Assembly: GCA_034670405.1 (NCBI GenBank)
Contig: JAXDDX010000001.1
Coordinates: 5,699,501-5,763,500, forward strand
Direction of reading: 5' to 3'
DNA from: Hoplostethus atlanticus
Taxonomy: Eukaryota; Chordata; Actinopteri; Trachichthyiformes; Trachichthyidae
DNA: 64,000 nt
Shown here in pieces: positions 1-13,300 of the stretch (positions are counted from its first letter, which is position 1; every line of letters begins with the position of its first letter). The notes under the pieces were generated by a model. The model saw only the letters and a program-made list of their open reading frames with translations, did no database searches and was not told the origin of the DNA. A program made the translations under genes and the position numbers.

Positions 1-248
1 CCCATAGCCAATCCCACATCCCACACAGGAATCACAATGATTCCTGTGAAAATTCAGAGACAGGACTTTAAGGACCTGTCACAAGGGTAAGTGGACTTGG
101 TTACAGGACATTTAAAATAATGTAATTCTGTATATGGATGAAGTTGGTATGAACAATGCTCTATCTGAAACATAAATAGCCCTAAATGACTTTTGCTGTT
201 CTTCTCTCCATCCTAAAATCTGCTCACAGTGAAATGGTTGTCCAGTAA
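1..248 (+). CDS. Possible terminal exons of an unidentified gene (partial)
   Basis: An open frame runs from the window edge to a consensus donor (gtaagt at 87). An acceptor at 228-229 joins in phase to a short exon that stops at 246-248. The joined C-terminus reads about 34 residues and ends in GEMVVQ. I do not recognise the protein. The upstream part lies outside the window, so this rests only on splice-site quality and frame continuity over a short stretch. It could be chance. Confidence 0.25.
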
Positions 249-2330
249 AGCAGTAGAAGGAATCTGGTTCAGGAAATATGAGGAACTTACATCTTACAGC
301 AGCCCCTTTTCATGTGTGTGAACAGAGACAGGTATGTCTATCCTCTTGGCTGGGCTCCATTGTTAGTCTCCAGTCGTGCCTACGTGCTGTGATTATCAAT
401 GCACACATCTGGATGGACTTAGTCAAGGAATCCTATAAAGAACCTAATGGGCTCTTCTAACATTTTTTGAAGACTGATTAAGAGCCGTTTCAGATCTGGT
501 TCACATCAATGAGTTCCATCTGTGATTTATTTGAGTTTTCACTGAATTCATTATCTACTTTACTTGCTCCTTTTCGGTGTAAGTGGAGGTTTGGGGGACG
601 GCATGAACATGCACCGACTGCTGTATATTTGCTTATGGCGCAGAGTGGATGCTTGGACAAACAAGTAGTGTTGCAATGCAAATTTACACGTTCTCGTTTC
701 GTACCCTGTGAGTAATCCCAGCTTCCAAGTAATTCAAAACACACTCGGGTCAAATTGCATGAAAGGGCTTAAATGTCTCATAGATACTACTTTCATAAAC
801 CTGCTTTTCTAGCAAATTTCTTTTTAAAACATGGATATTTGTTTTGAAAACCCTTGGTGTTTTAGTGTTTCAACAAATTCTAGTGTTTTTCACTTTTACT
901 CTTGCGAATCATAAAATAACACTACTATTGGGAGTTATGCCGGCATGAAAGACAAATTTACACCTTGCATTAGTTCATGTATGCCCAGAAAACATCTGCT
1001 GAAGTAGCAAGCAGGCCTAGCTTAGGGCCTATTTGTCTTCCAATAGTGTGACCTTTATGTTTTATGAGGGAGACTAACACCATGAACTACATTTGTTACA
1101 AATTAGGCTTCCTAGTGCCATAAAGTTGACACCTGCCACTTCAAACCTCTCTTTGGAGGGGAGGACAAAACATTGATAACCGGGTGGAAAGAAACATAAC
1201 TAATGTGTTCACTCAGTCATGCAGAGGGTGAGACAGGCCTATGCAAGCATTGTGAAGTTATTACATAGAGCAAAATATACTTCAGCTACGGATTGTTTTA
1301 GTCTGACTATTGCATCTCTACATGTTCTTACCTTACGGTGTAAAAAAAATAAGGTTTGCTTAGAAAAAGGCCGAATCGTCTATTTTCCTAGTTTTTCTTG
1401 CCACAGAGCAACATCTATCATCGTTTAACACCCAGGGACATTCCTGGTAATGCCACAAGATGTCGCCAAAAGACCCACATTAATTTGTGGCCGTACGCTA
1501 TTTATGCTGCCTTCAAGTTCTCCTCGTAAACTCTTATTTCTGAATTTAGGAGCAGTAAATACGAGTTGTCGCGCATTCAATTGTTTTTGGTTAGAAATAA
1601 TGGACCATGGAACAATGTATTTTATTTACTTTGTCTTGCATCGGCAGAATGAAGAGGACAAAATACCTTTCAGGCATACAATTGATATTTTAAGTAATTT
1701 ATTACCTAAAAGTTGTTGTCATCATTTTACCATCAATTGTTAACACGGTCTCCACGCTCTCCGCACCCGAATGTGACATTTCGGCGACACATTTCAAAAC
1801 CTCAACTTTTCCAGTGCTATTACTCAGTTTGTTGGGTCGTTCATGTCTGCTTAACACGAAATGGACATATTTCCGACAGCAATGAAAGCAGAATTAGTCC
1901 GGATGTGACTTCAGCGCTACGTGAATGAATGATGCTTGCAACAAAACATTGGCTACTACATGTCAACAGCTTAGCTATTAGAGCTCAAAACAAAGACTCT
2001 CAAATACCCAGCCAGGAATAGTACGTAATCTTGTGTATCATCGACTTCGACGTTGATATGGAGCAGTAGGCGGAAGTATAAACGGAGGTAGCAAGCTCAA
2101 ACTGTTTCTTTGGCTTTGCATGGGTGAAATATAGCTTAGCTAGAAGATACCGCTAAGTTATCTAACCAAGATGTTTTCCCCAGCAGCTAGCTAGCAGTGA
2201 CACTGCTCTGTACACAACTTATGTACCATCTTTATTGGGGCTGAGTTGCACGGAGTGTGCACCGTTGTGAAGATTAAACACTGTCCTTTTGATATATGTG
2301 ATTAAAATGCACTGCATGACTGTTATAAAG
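249..2330. other. Intergenic, upstream of SNAPC5
   Basis: No coding exon, RNA gene or transposon was recognised. Short ORFs here show no family resemblance and no consistent splice structure. Near 2066-2090 a GGCGGAAGT motif resembles an ETS/GABP site of the kind found at housekeeping promoters; it may belong to the SNAPC5 promoter. Confidence 0.4.
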
Positions 2331-2449
2331 TGGATTTAAGCTGGCTACAGTGGTTGACTAGCTATAAGCTGGTTTTACATGATTTCTGGACTCTGGTCTC
2401 TTCACATTTAGTATCGGGGAATGGTCTAACGGCAACGTTACCAGTAAAC

Positions 2450-3840
2450 ATGCACAGTCGTCTGCAGGAGTTGAAGAAGGAAGAGGAGACTCTCCTCAAA
2501 ATCAAAGTCATGTTACAGGACCAGCTGAATAGGTTAAAGGTGAGTGGGAGAGTTCAGGATTTGAGTTTGTACGTCTGGTGTACCTGTCATTTATATGAGG
2601 TGATGTGCTGTGTTCACTGTGTTTCAGTTTGAAGAAGGGGCCTTGAAATCAATCATTAATGCTCAAATAGATGAAGGAGCCTCTCAACCCTCATCCCCAG
2701 AATCAGAGGTAAAATGCTATGGAAGAATAACACATTTTAAATCATGTATTTCTTGAACAGAGAGCAGAGATCATAATATTGTCAGTAGTCTAGTAGTGTA
2801 TGTAAGATTCAATTCATGTTTTATTACTATAGGATGTTGAAATTCATTTACTTTTGAAGTGATTTTTACATCATATTTGTACAGATGTATCAACTGTGGT
2901 GCTCCTCCTCTCTATGAAACTTGAGAGTAATAAACTGGGATAATTAAATGTTATAAAGTGCAACCCTGTATCACCACATTGAAACAAGTGAGGGCTTGTT
3001 TTGGTTTTTCGGTTATGTTCTTTTGACTATGAACCATGCACAGCCTACCCAGGAGACTTGCCTGTCCCATTTGATGACTCAATTAAAATGTATACTCTGC
3101 CTGCCATACTGGTTCTAGTTATATTTTGCTGACCCTGAGGGGGTTATCAATGCTTTTATTTTGTCTTGTTAAGGCTACTGTAACTTTCAGTAAGTCAGAA
3201 ATCCCGCTCCTTTCTGCTGCTAGTGCTCTACGCATCAGCTAGGCAAAACTTTGAGACAGGATCATATTAACTGCAACATCAATACAGACCCCTTTCATCC
3301 CCCATGAGCCAGAGTAGCATTAGATCCTCAGGAAAGACCCTCTTTGCTATTCTAGGTTAAAGATGACTGGGGTTTTGCTGTCAGGGCCTTTGAAATGCTG
3401 TGCCTGAAGTTTGCAACATCAGTGACTTTTTTAAGATCACTTTTATGTTAAGTTTTACTGACAGGCTTTTATAAAATGTGTTTTTTAGTCATGTTTTATT
3501 GTTCTTTGAATACATGTCTTGCATCCTTATTGTCTGCGTTATTTACTTTATATTTATTTTACTTTTTATTTTATTTTTTACATTTTTTATAGCACTTTTT
3601 AACATTGATTTGTAAATGCTCTATAAATAAAGTGTATTATTATTATTACAGGTTCATGTCAACCTTGATGATGAAAGCGAGATCAATCAAACCAAACTGC
3701 TATTGAGTGCCCCTATAGATTATGATATGGAAGAGGAGGAGGAAGATGATGAGGAGGAGGAAGATGACGATGAAGAGGATGACAATGAACTTGATTTAGT
3801 GCCTGAGGGGGATGAAGAGGACAACGAGGATGATTACTGA
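2450..3840 (+). CDS. SNAPC5: snRNA-activating protein complex subunit 5 (SNAP19)
   Basis: Small subunit of SNAPc, the nuclear factor that binds the proximal sequence element of snRNA promoters for RNA polymerases II and III. Exons are 2450-2539, 2628-2708 and 3652-3840, all with GT-AG borders and all in phase 0, giving 119 aa. The N-terminus (MHSRLQELKKEEETLL, residues 1-16) and the following DQLNRLK form a leucine-containing helical segment that matches the vertebrate family closely. A short conserved patch (residues 88-100, containing SEINQT) precedes a long Glu/Asp-rich tail. The human protein is 98 aa; the extra length here lies mainly in the acidic tail. The start was chosen because the family begins at this methionine; the longer open frame upstream (from 2330) has no family support. 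In human the gene is next to RPL4 and MAP2K1, so the neighbourhood fits. Confidence 0.93.
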
Positions 3841-4324
3841 GATTCCTAGTTGCGTCAGTATTCCAGTGGGCTTTGACATTGCACCACCGAAGAAGAACCA
3901 TGTATAAATGGACAGTTCTTTATCTGTTGACTTATTTTGTATCACTTAAGAAGTTTAATTTATTTGGACGGAGCAAATATCAGTTCAATGTGATGAAGTG
4001 TTGATAAGTGGTTGGTAACAGTCACAGTGTGATAAAGTGGTGGTAACAGTGTTCTCTCCTTTGCCGAAGTCAAGGCATGTCGTTAGGATTACATACCATA
4101 TTAGAATTTATGTTTCCATTTTCCTGATAAATGTCTCACTGTAATGCAGTAAGACAGTGTTATTAGGTGCTTGTAGCTTACTGGTGATATTGTACATCTG
4201 GAAGATAAGCAGTTGAGCAGCAATTCAGCATTGAGCTGTGTCCTTTAGCGTGAAAATGTATGGCTGGGCCATGTAAGAAGGTAGTGAATCTGCATTATGT
4301 TATTAGGGATACTTGTAAGCACAA

Positions 4325-4330
4325 AATAAA
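4325..4330 (+). terminator. SNAPC5 poly(A) signal
   Basis: AATAAA lies 485 nt after the SNAPC5 stop and is the first clear canonical signal downstream on the + strand. It implies a 3' UTR of about 500 nt. Confidence 0.6.
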
Positions 4331-4345
4331 ATGTTTTGCATAGAG

Positions 4346-5690
4346 TTCACCTGACTGATCTTTACCATACATTTCCAGTCCAATATGCTGAGTCCCAGTC
4401 ACGTTTGTAAGCAATAGCTTGATAACATATGCTTGTTACGTGTAAGGAATGTACACTTCATGGGGTATGGACAGTAAGAGGACAGATCTTCACTCTATTT
4501 CATCCTCAGATACCGGATCAAGGTTATACTTATGTCACATTCTTGTCCTAACCTGACCTGTGTTTTGCAAATGGGTAATGCAGTGCAAACACTTTCCACT
4601 AGCAAACCATTCAGCATTTTCTAAAAGCGCTAAAACAATACAGCGAGCCTCACAATAAGACCGGCTTTCACACTGAGAGCAGGGACAGCTCTGGAGAAGG
4701 GTGGTGCTACAGCACACAACGTACAATAGGGATTCCACCAATAGATATATACAGCTTTCCACATGGTCCACTGCTCCAGGAGAGCTTGGATTCACCCAGG
4801 GACTGGTTTTGGGTTCAGTACACAATCCTCCTGCTAATGAACACTTCATAAAGTACACAGGTAACTGGACATCTACTATGTATGACCTATTCAATACATC
4901 TGGAAAATCTAATTTCATGGTGTGATTGGGATGCATTTTGTGGTAGCAGATTTTTCCTTTTTTTGTGTGTGAGCAAACTAAAAATGGCATGTGTGTTTGT
5001 GTGATTCTACTTGATTGCAACTGATATGTGGTTGCAAATGGTTCTTCTTTGTAAAACGTAACTGGAAAAGCTATGTTACTACATGATTGCTGCTAGGGTG
5101 GCAAGTTTGCAATTCAATAACAATAGACACCTGCAATGGAAAATGATTTGTCTCTATGAGAATATTTTACCTTGACAATGCAACACATTGGTCAAATGAT
5201 GGGGCTACCATGATTCAGTCTAATAGTGGTATTAGAGTATCCAAGTTCTTTAATCCCCTTGTTGTAATGTGGAAGTGTACTGTAAACATATTAGCCTCTC
5301 TGACATTAACTTTGCTTACAGAGGTGAAACCATCGTTTGTAAGGGATCTGTCCGCCTCAGCAAAATGAGCTCACACTCCATTGAGTATGAATAGGGACAT
5401 TTGGCTCTGCATTAGGGACACGGGACCCCCCTATAGTCCATCACAGTGGATACTTCTAGACAATGGTGGCAATTTACTCTTAACCATATTACAAATTCCT
5501 TCAACTGTTTCTAATCTTAGAATGCTTTCAAACAAGAGTGTGTGTGTGTGCATTTGCATGTATGACCATACTCTTGGACATATCATTGATGTTTTTGCTC
5601 CAAGCTTGGGACAGGGATTGAGTGGTGACAGTGAGAATGTATATGAGGTGATGCTGAATGGTTCTTGTCTATGTGCAGACGTCAGTGAGT
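4346..5690. other. Intergenic, SNAPC5 to LCTL
   Basis: No gene, repeat array or transposon was recognised. The 161-residue open frame on the minus strand at 4535-5020 shows no family resemblance and no splice context. The LCTL promoter and 5' UTR must lie at the right-hand end. Confidence 0.4.
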
Positions 5691-5746
5691 GACTGGAGGA
5701 CGAGACAGTGACTGTGCTGCAGGCTCAGGAATACTGAGCTCATACC

Positions 5747-8700
5747 ATGCTGCCCCGCTGTACGGCCAGGGTGTGCCATGTGCTTATGTTGGTGCTGTGT
5801 CTGTCTGCGGCTGAGGACTTCGACTGGACAAAGAACGACCACGGGTCCTTCTATTATGGCACTTTTCCAGCTGGTATGAGCACTCAACAAGTCCTGTGTG
5901 CACATGGGTTGTTCTTGCATTTACTGGGATGGATACATTGTGATAACTGGTGTTGTATTGCTTGCTGTGGATTGCTTACTAAGTCATCTAACTCTGAGTG
6001 GGTTGGCTCTTGGAACATTATTAGGATTTTCGTGGGGTGCCGGCAGTTCAGCCTATCAAACAGAAGGAGCCTGGGACAAAGATGGAAAAGGAATGAGCAT
6101 CTGGGATGTGTTCACCCACAAGAGAGGCACAACCCTGCATAACGACACTGGAGACGCCTCTTGTGAGGGCTACTACAAAGTTAAGGTGTGGTGATCAGGA
6201 GAAAACATTACCCATCCACGTTGTGCGTAGTATCTGTGCATGTGTGAGTGTGAGACAGAGAGGAAGTGAGAGAGAAGGGGGGAAAAAACAACTATAATTA
6301 TATCACGCCTCTGTGTGTGTGTTGTACAGGATGACATCTCTTTGATGAAGGAACTGAAGCTGAACCACTATCGTTTCTCCATCTCCTGGCCTCGACTCAT
6401 TCCCACTGGCATTAAGTGTGAGTGACTGCCTTTTGGAAATGAACTGGCACATATGATTCAGTATGTTAACGGTTAACGCTGAGTACTCAACATGCTTCAA
6501 CACCCTTTGCAGCTGACCATGTAAATGAAAAGGGAATCAAGTTCTATGACGATATGATTGACCAGCTGCTGGAGAACAAGATCACTCCCATTGTCACTTT
6601 GTATCACTGGGATCTTCCACAGGTTGTTACGCAAAATATTGTTCATCACCAACCTCAATACTTTTCTATATATTGATTAATCAGTTCTTTACTGAGTGGA
6701 TCTTCCTCTTTCTGCTTTTCTAGGTGTTACAAGAGAAATATGGTGGATGGCAGAATATTAGCATTGTCAACCATTTCAATGAATTTGCTAACCTGTGCTT
6801 TGAAAGATATGGCAACCGAGTGAAGTACTGGGTCACTTTCAACAATCCCTGGGTAGGTTCAAAACACGTTTTCATACCTTGTAACATAGGGATTTACAGT
6901 TTTTCTGTAGTATCTTTGAGATAAACACGACTATCTGTTATTATAGCGTATTATAATCACACTGACAATCTACTCAACTACAGTCGACAGCAGTTGAAGG
7001 CTATGAGACAGGTGAGCATGCTCCTGGACTGAAGCTGAGGGGAACTGGGGCCTACAGAGCTGCCCACCACATCATCAAGGTAGGAGACAGAAAACATATT
7101 CTATCAAAGTATCAAAAATATATATCACTTAATGACCACTTTGGTGTGAGATTGAAGTCTTTTTCATAATGCAGAACTTTTTTTTATTAGGCACATGCTA
7201 AAGTTTGGCACACATATGACACACAGTGGAGGGGGAAACAAAAAGGTAAACACGGTCAAAGCTACTCAAGGAATACATGGACTTAATTCAGTATATGCAT
7301 CTCAACAGTACAATCGGTTTGAGCTCTGAGAGCTGCTGTCCACATCTGCAGGTCTGATTGGCATCTCTCTGTCTGGTGACTGGGGAGAGCCAGTGGATAT
7401 CAGCAACCAAAAAGATATCGAAGCAGCTGAGAGATATGTCCAGTTCTACCTGGGCTGGTTTGCCACACCCATCTTCCATGGAGACTATCCTCAAGTGATG
7501 AAAGACTTCATTGGCAAGTTACACTGTATACAGTTCATCAGAGTGCTTGCAAATGAAAAGTGGTGTTAGTCATAGTGAAAATTTGATTGTGTTCCTTCTG
7601 TGTCCAGGAAGAAAAAGCACACAGCAGGGCCTGGGGATGTCTCGCCTGCCCTCATTCTCCTCCCAGGAGAAGAGCTACATCAAGGGTACCTGTGACTTCC
7701 TTGGCGTTGGTCATTTCACTACCCGCTACATCACCCAGAAGAACAACCCATTAGGCCGTAGTGGCAGCAGCTACTTCACTGACCGTGACCTGGCTGAGCT
7801 GGTTGACCCCCACTGGCCAGACCCTGGGTCTGAGTGGCTCTACTCTGTGCCTTGGGGTTTCAGACGTCTGCTCAATTTTGTCAAGGTGAATCGTGCACCC
7901 CATGGTGTATAGTGAATGATGCACAGTAGACTTCTAAAACTGCTCTACTGTACGTCAAGAGCAACTTACATCCTATGGTGATTTGTTCCCCATTTAGACA
8001 CAGTATGGGAACCCAATGATCTACGTGACAGAGAACGGGGTCTCTGAGAAGATGAAGTGCACAGAACTCTGTGATGATTGGAGAATACAGTATTATAAAG
8101 ACTACATCAATGAGATGCTGAAAGGTGACTGAGCACTAACATGTGAATGTAGTCTATACACAAGACATACCAAGAAAAATATATAGGCATTTATATTGTC
8201 ATTTTTATTTCTGTGGTGTCACTCAGCAATCAAAGATGGAGCCAACGTGAGGGGCTACACTGCATGGTCCCTGATGGACAAGTTTGAGTGGGATGAAGGC
8301 TACTCCGAGAGGTTTGGCTTGTACTACGTGGACTTCAGAAACAAAAACAAGCCCCGCTACCCCAAGGCTTCTGTTCAGTACTACAAACGCATCATCAGCT
8401 CCAATGGATTCCCCAATCAGAGAGAGGTCAGAGATGGTGTGGTTGCTGTTTCTCATCTGTTTCCTTTTCAAAGGTGTTTTACTGATAAAAACTTTCTACA
8501 TAGATGTAGTTCTTTCTCTTAAGTTATGACCTTCCAATTTCTTGGTAAATACCCTCTGATGATGCCATCAAATAAATCAATACTGATGAGTGACTGCATT
8601 GAACATCTCCACAGGTAGAGAACTGGAAGAGGAAGGCCATTGAGACCTGCTCTTCTAGCAACCAGCTCCTAGCTGCAGGTCAGTTCAACTTGATCATCCT

Positions 8701-9650
8701 TTTCCTTTTATCAGTGGGAAAGGAGATTAATAACTAGCTGGGGTAAACAAATAACGATTCTGAAATATCAAAAACCTGCTTTTAGATTCAATAGAAAAAC
8801 AAGATCTACAATTGGCTGGAACAGATGTTCCTGTTCTTCAAGCACCTCAGAACACAATGAACAAATTATTAGTTCATTAGATGAGGTGGAAAATAGAAAG
8901 ACTAGTTACCAAAATCTCTAACAGGATTTTTCTTTGTTTGCCCCTCCAGCTAGAAGAAAATCCAAGGAACATGCAGAAATGCCAAAGGTTTGGCCAGTGC
9001 ATGATGAAGTTTAGAACATAAGGGGTATATATATATATATATATATATATCTTCTAATAATGCATTGTCTTCTCGTTGCTGTGTGATTGTGTGGCTTTAG
9101 GTCTGACTTACACACACACATACACACACATAGTATTCAACTACTACTACTACTACTTTTCTTTATCTGAAGTTTGAAAATATGCTTTAAATGTAATTTG
9201 CAAGAACCCTTGCCCTTTTGATGACACCACAGCAGCTTCTACAAAAACATAATAAGCATATCTGTGGAACTTGTGTCCAATACCTGCATGCAGTTCTCAA
9301 AGGGTTAATGTGCCTTTGTTCAACGGAGTCATTTCTTTTTCTCTATTAGAGGAACAGCGGAGTACTGCTGCCAATATTCTAAGACTTATACATGGTAAGG
9401 AATCACTCATGCGTATTATAAATAAAAGATGAAAAGGAAAATGATTAACCCTTTGAGTGCTGTGCTTGAGCATCATGTCTGCACTACATAATTGTCCTAG
9501 CGAGTCGTTAATGTGTGTCTGTGTGTCTTTGCAGACCCTTTGACCAGCCACATGGAGATGGTAACTGAGATTGTTGTTCCCACTGTGTGCACTCTCTCTA
9601 TTTTACTCAGTGCCATCTTTCTTATGTTCCTGCTGCGGAAGCGGAACTAA
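5747..9650 (+). CDS. LCTL: Lactase-like protein (gamma-klotho), GH1 family
   Basis: Single-pass membrane klotho-family protein with one glycoside hydrolase 1 domain; family members act as FGF19/21 co-receptors and matter in the lens. Exons: 5747-5873, 6025-6185, 6330-6417, 6513-6622, 6724-6852, 6984-7079, 7191-7245, 7352-7513, 7608-7885, 7998-8124, 8227-8426, 8615-8678, 9535-9650. They sum to 570 aa (human 567). Features: signal peptide about residues 1-22, GH1 domain about 29-510, TM helix about 545-565, short tail RKRN. The nucleophile motif YVTENG is present (Glu414). The acid/base motif, normally NEP, reads TFNNPW (Asn203), as in human LCTL, so classical hydrolysis is probably lost. Intron 8 uses a GC donor (gcaagt at 7514). 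A cryptic in-frame exon may exist at 9350-9394. The gene is convergent with ZWILCH. Confidence 0.95.
9026..9050. repeat. (AT)n microsatellite
   Basis: A run of about 12 AT dinucleotides lies in the last LCTL intron, followed at 9111-9131 by short CA repeats and at 9142-9157 by CTA triplets. Confidence 0.85.
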
Positions 9651-9668
9651 AAAAACAGCTCTCGACGT

Positions 9669-9669
9669 G

Positions 9670-9742
<73 letters not shown>
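9669..9742. repeat. (CA)n microsatellite in the LCTL 3' UTR
   Basis: About 36 perfect CA dinucleotides begin roughly 20 nt after the LCTL stop codon and well before the poly(A) signal, so they are transcribed as part of the 3' UTR. Confidence 0.95.
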
Positions 9743-9745
<3 letters not shown>

Positions 9746-9892
9746 CATAATCTCTTTACTGTGTCGTGTTTGAACATAAATACTTTACTATTTTTCTCAC
9801 TGACTTTTAAGACAGTTACTGAATGAATTGATGTGATTACAATGTTTGCTGTACAAAGACATTGCTTTATCCTATATTAATTATTACTAAAC

Positions 9893-9898
9893 AATAAA
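9893..9898 (+). terminator. LCTL poly(A) signal
   Basis: AATAAA lies 243 nt after the LCTL stop codon. Confidence 0.65.
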
Positions 9899-9981
9899 CA
9901 CAGTGGGGCAAAGACTGCCACATGTTGGATTTTCTTATTAAAATATCACCATTGCAAACATCCCCAATGATCTACTTTGTT

Positions 9982-9987
9982 TTTATT
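9982..9987 (-). terminator. ZWILCH poly(A) signal
   Basis: TTTATT on the + strand is AATAAA on the ZWILCH strand, 335 nt beyond the ZWILCH stop. It lies about 85 bp from the opposing LCTL signal, so the two transcripts end almost back to back. Confidence 0.5.
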
Positions 9988-10321
9988 TGGTACAATTTGG
10001 GAGTTCTTGGGCTAAATGAACGCTCTTAAAGCTCTTTCTTAAACTGCTAACTTGTAAAGAAAACAGTTATAAAGATGAGTGAGGGGCAAACAAAAAGCAC
10101 CTCACAGCGACCACAGAACATAGCAGTGAAAGTTGTTCATACAATGCATTTGACAGTGATATATGATATCCTACACTGACCCTGTGTAGTTTTGTTTTGC
10201 TCATCTAAGTATTGCACTTAGTGTCAAAACATGTGAATTAGTGATGAGAATCTCAAATATGAAAATAAAGTTGCAAATAACAAAAAAACCTGAAGTTGTT
10301 TTCAGTTGTGCTTTGTGTGAA

Positions 10322-13300
10322 TCAAGCAAAGTTGACAAGGCTGCAACACATCATGGTGGTGAAGTAGGCTGGTTCCTCATTGTCCCCATTGACGGTTTCA
10401 TTTGGGTAATCTAAAAACAAATTAAAGACAAATAAAGTATCCAAGCATACATACTTACAGAGGTAATAACTAGTCATAACTATGTGGCATGTTTATTTAG
10501 TGATACAAAAAGGTCACCTGTTTCAAAGATGACATGATCAACCAGTGGTCTGTCACTGAGCTGTAAGGATGTTCTGACCTCACGGGGACCATGGCCACTA
10601 GACACCTCAATTCCCCACACCACCGGATGCTCTCTGGGACACAGACAGACACACACACACGTTTGTATACTTGTTAGTATACTCCTGTCCAACCATACTT
10701 TCAGTCTTACCTTTTTTACTCTTATGTAGGTGAAACAAATTGCTTGATAATGATAAACTTGAATGACAAAACAAACATCGCAATCTTGTTTACTAACTTC
10801 TTTAGAGCTACTTGAGTAGTTAGTGGGAAAAGGATTGATTCCTTACTTCTGGTAGAAATGACTGATCAGGGCAGGTTTGATTTGCAATTTGAATTCATGG
10901 TCCTCATCAAATGGATTCATTTTGTAGTACTGCACGCATGATCTGAGAATGAGAAAGGGAAAACAAAATCTATAAAATTGTCTACAGTTTAATGTAAGCA
11001 GTGGCAAAATAGACTTTGCACAGACTTATATCACTGGAACAAGCCAACTGGGTTTACTGTGTGAGGAAGAACAGACGGTCGTAGGGCAAACCCAGGAATG
11101 TACTGCAGGTCACCACTATTTCCAGCAGATGGTGGAGTTTTCTAACTCGGATCACTTGGTCCTGCAGATCAACCTCCGTGCTCAGATAATAACTCTGTGA
11201 AGTAGAAGACACACATTCAGAATGTTGTGCGAGGAGTCATTTGAAAGTGATTGTCTACAAATCTATAAAATAGTCTTGAGCTTACCAAGTGGTTTAGAGT
11301 CGTCAATTCTTCACCTGAGAACAAAGATCAGAATTTGTAAGTAAAAATGGATTTTCACATTATTTTCAAAGTAACAATAATATGGAAAGGCTCCAATATC
11401 AAGGTAAAGTTTTGTCCTTAATGTTTCATGTGAGCGGAGGTGACATATTATGGTAAGAATCCAAAATCATGTGGACAGGACACATAAATATCAGACAGGG
11501 TGATATTGAAGTAGTTACCAATAAGGTAGTTAATGTAGTCTTTTCTCATCTTGTCCAGACCCATCTCCAGCAGCATGTGGACCGGGGTGAGACCCGTGAG
11601 AGATACATGATCGATCTGCTGGTGGTAAGACTGCAGGATGAGCTTGCTGAGGGAGCTGCTGCTGTCCCTGTGAATCTGGGGCAAGACACAAACAAGAAAT
11701 AGCCTTGAGATAGATTACACTGGTTATGATGTTTAGTTCTGTCTCTATGATAAGCAGTTAACAGTTACATTTCGGAAGTTGTATCACACATACCCATGGT
11801 TTAAGGTCACCATATCTTAAAGCGTCAATAACCAATTTCAGACTGTCTGCAATGTCTTGATACGACGTCACACCTGTAGTGAAAAAGTGCATGACAATGA
11901 TTTTCAGCGTCTGCGATACTGTGGAGATTGAGGAATTCCAGTTTCCCCAAGTGAGACCCACAACTGGACTCACTCTTTCTCATCCGAACCCACAGCTGCT
12001 CTACAAAATCCAAATCGCCTCGTTCCATGACAGAGTTGAAAATGGAAGTGTTTGACTCAGTCTTCAGCTTTGGTGTCTGTAAGAAAAGATTGAGAAGCTA
12101 CCAAGCTATTTTATGTATTGTGAAATGAAAGGTAAAAAGTCGCTCGCTTTTATTGCCATCACACCTCAGTTGTTTTTGCAGCCTGATCCTGTAGTGTCTT
12201 TGCAGTATTCTGAAGTTCTGAAAGAGTATAAAAAGCAATTCTTCTTAACTATCTGTTAACATTAAAGCTTAGTAAATTTATAGCAGATGTTACAAGTTAT
12301 ACCTTCTAAGTAAGCCTTGGTCAGATTTACAGCTGAGCTGCTTTCCAAGGGCTCCATCCATTCAGTCTCACCAGTCCTCAAACCGTCAGCAAGAATCTGA
12401 CAATAATGGGGATTGGCAATATTTACTTATTGTGCATTTATAATTACAGTCATTTATCTCAAGTTACTGTGAAACACAAACCTGAAGGAACTCTAGCTCC
12501 CTGTATATCTCGAACATTGGGCTTCTCATGTCGCCACTGGCAATTTTGATGTTCTTGATATGTGCACAGAAGACGAAGGAGGGAAGAATTACAATAATTA
12601 GTTTTTTTCATTTTATGTGATTCAAAATCAGTAGCCTAGTTTAATTGCATGTACACATCTTAAGAGTAAATATTTTATTGTAGAGGAAGAGTATAAGCTA
12701 AGTGTGAATGATTGCTTCTTACCAGAGTGGCTGTAGAGGACAGAGGTGGGGTTTCAAGGATACGCTCTACATGGCTCCATTTGAAATCCACTGTTACACT
12801 GTTCTGAGACTCAATGATGGTGTTTTCAACAACAGTGGAGCCAAACAAGTTGTACTTGGCACTGCCTTTCATCACCATCTGGAAACGTTAAGAGAGATGT
12901 GTGTGAATGAAAATGCATTCACACTTACTGACTGACAAGAGAGGAGGATTTGTGACAAACCGAGGATGGATGATGTCTTTTTTTGTGCTCTTGTTTAAGC
13001 TCATCCAAGGTAAGGAATGATCCTCTGTTCACAGTTGAACCTAACAAAATGTAAGTTGAAATAAAACAATTTTAAGAAACCAGGTAATAACTTTGATAAT
13101 TATGGAAAACATAATAACTTCACTGTCAATAATGTTTTAAGGATGGGTTATTCAAAGAGGACTGGATCCTCTGAGCTATACCTTTGCAGGTGACAGAGTA
13201 TAATTTGACACCAGTTACTTTATCGCCCATGCAGACTGTTTCTGCTCCTAACCACGACGTTCCAGCAGGGTCAGACATGTCACAGCGCACCCACAGAGGG

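Noticed and set aside
3713-3901. Minus-strand frame rich in His/Pro
   Set aside because: It is the antisense shadow of the acidic tail of SNAPC5 exon 3.
5747-6142. 131-residue continuous frame beginning at the LCTL start codon
   Set aside because: It reads through the LCTL intron 1 donor; the spliced form matches the family and has the right length.
8950-8987. Possible LCTL exon (acceptor tccag, donor gtttgg)
   Set aside because: It would end in phase 0 and cannot join the next exon in frame; the donor is also weak.
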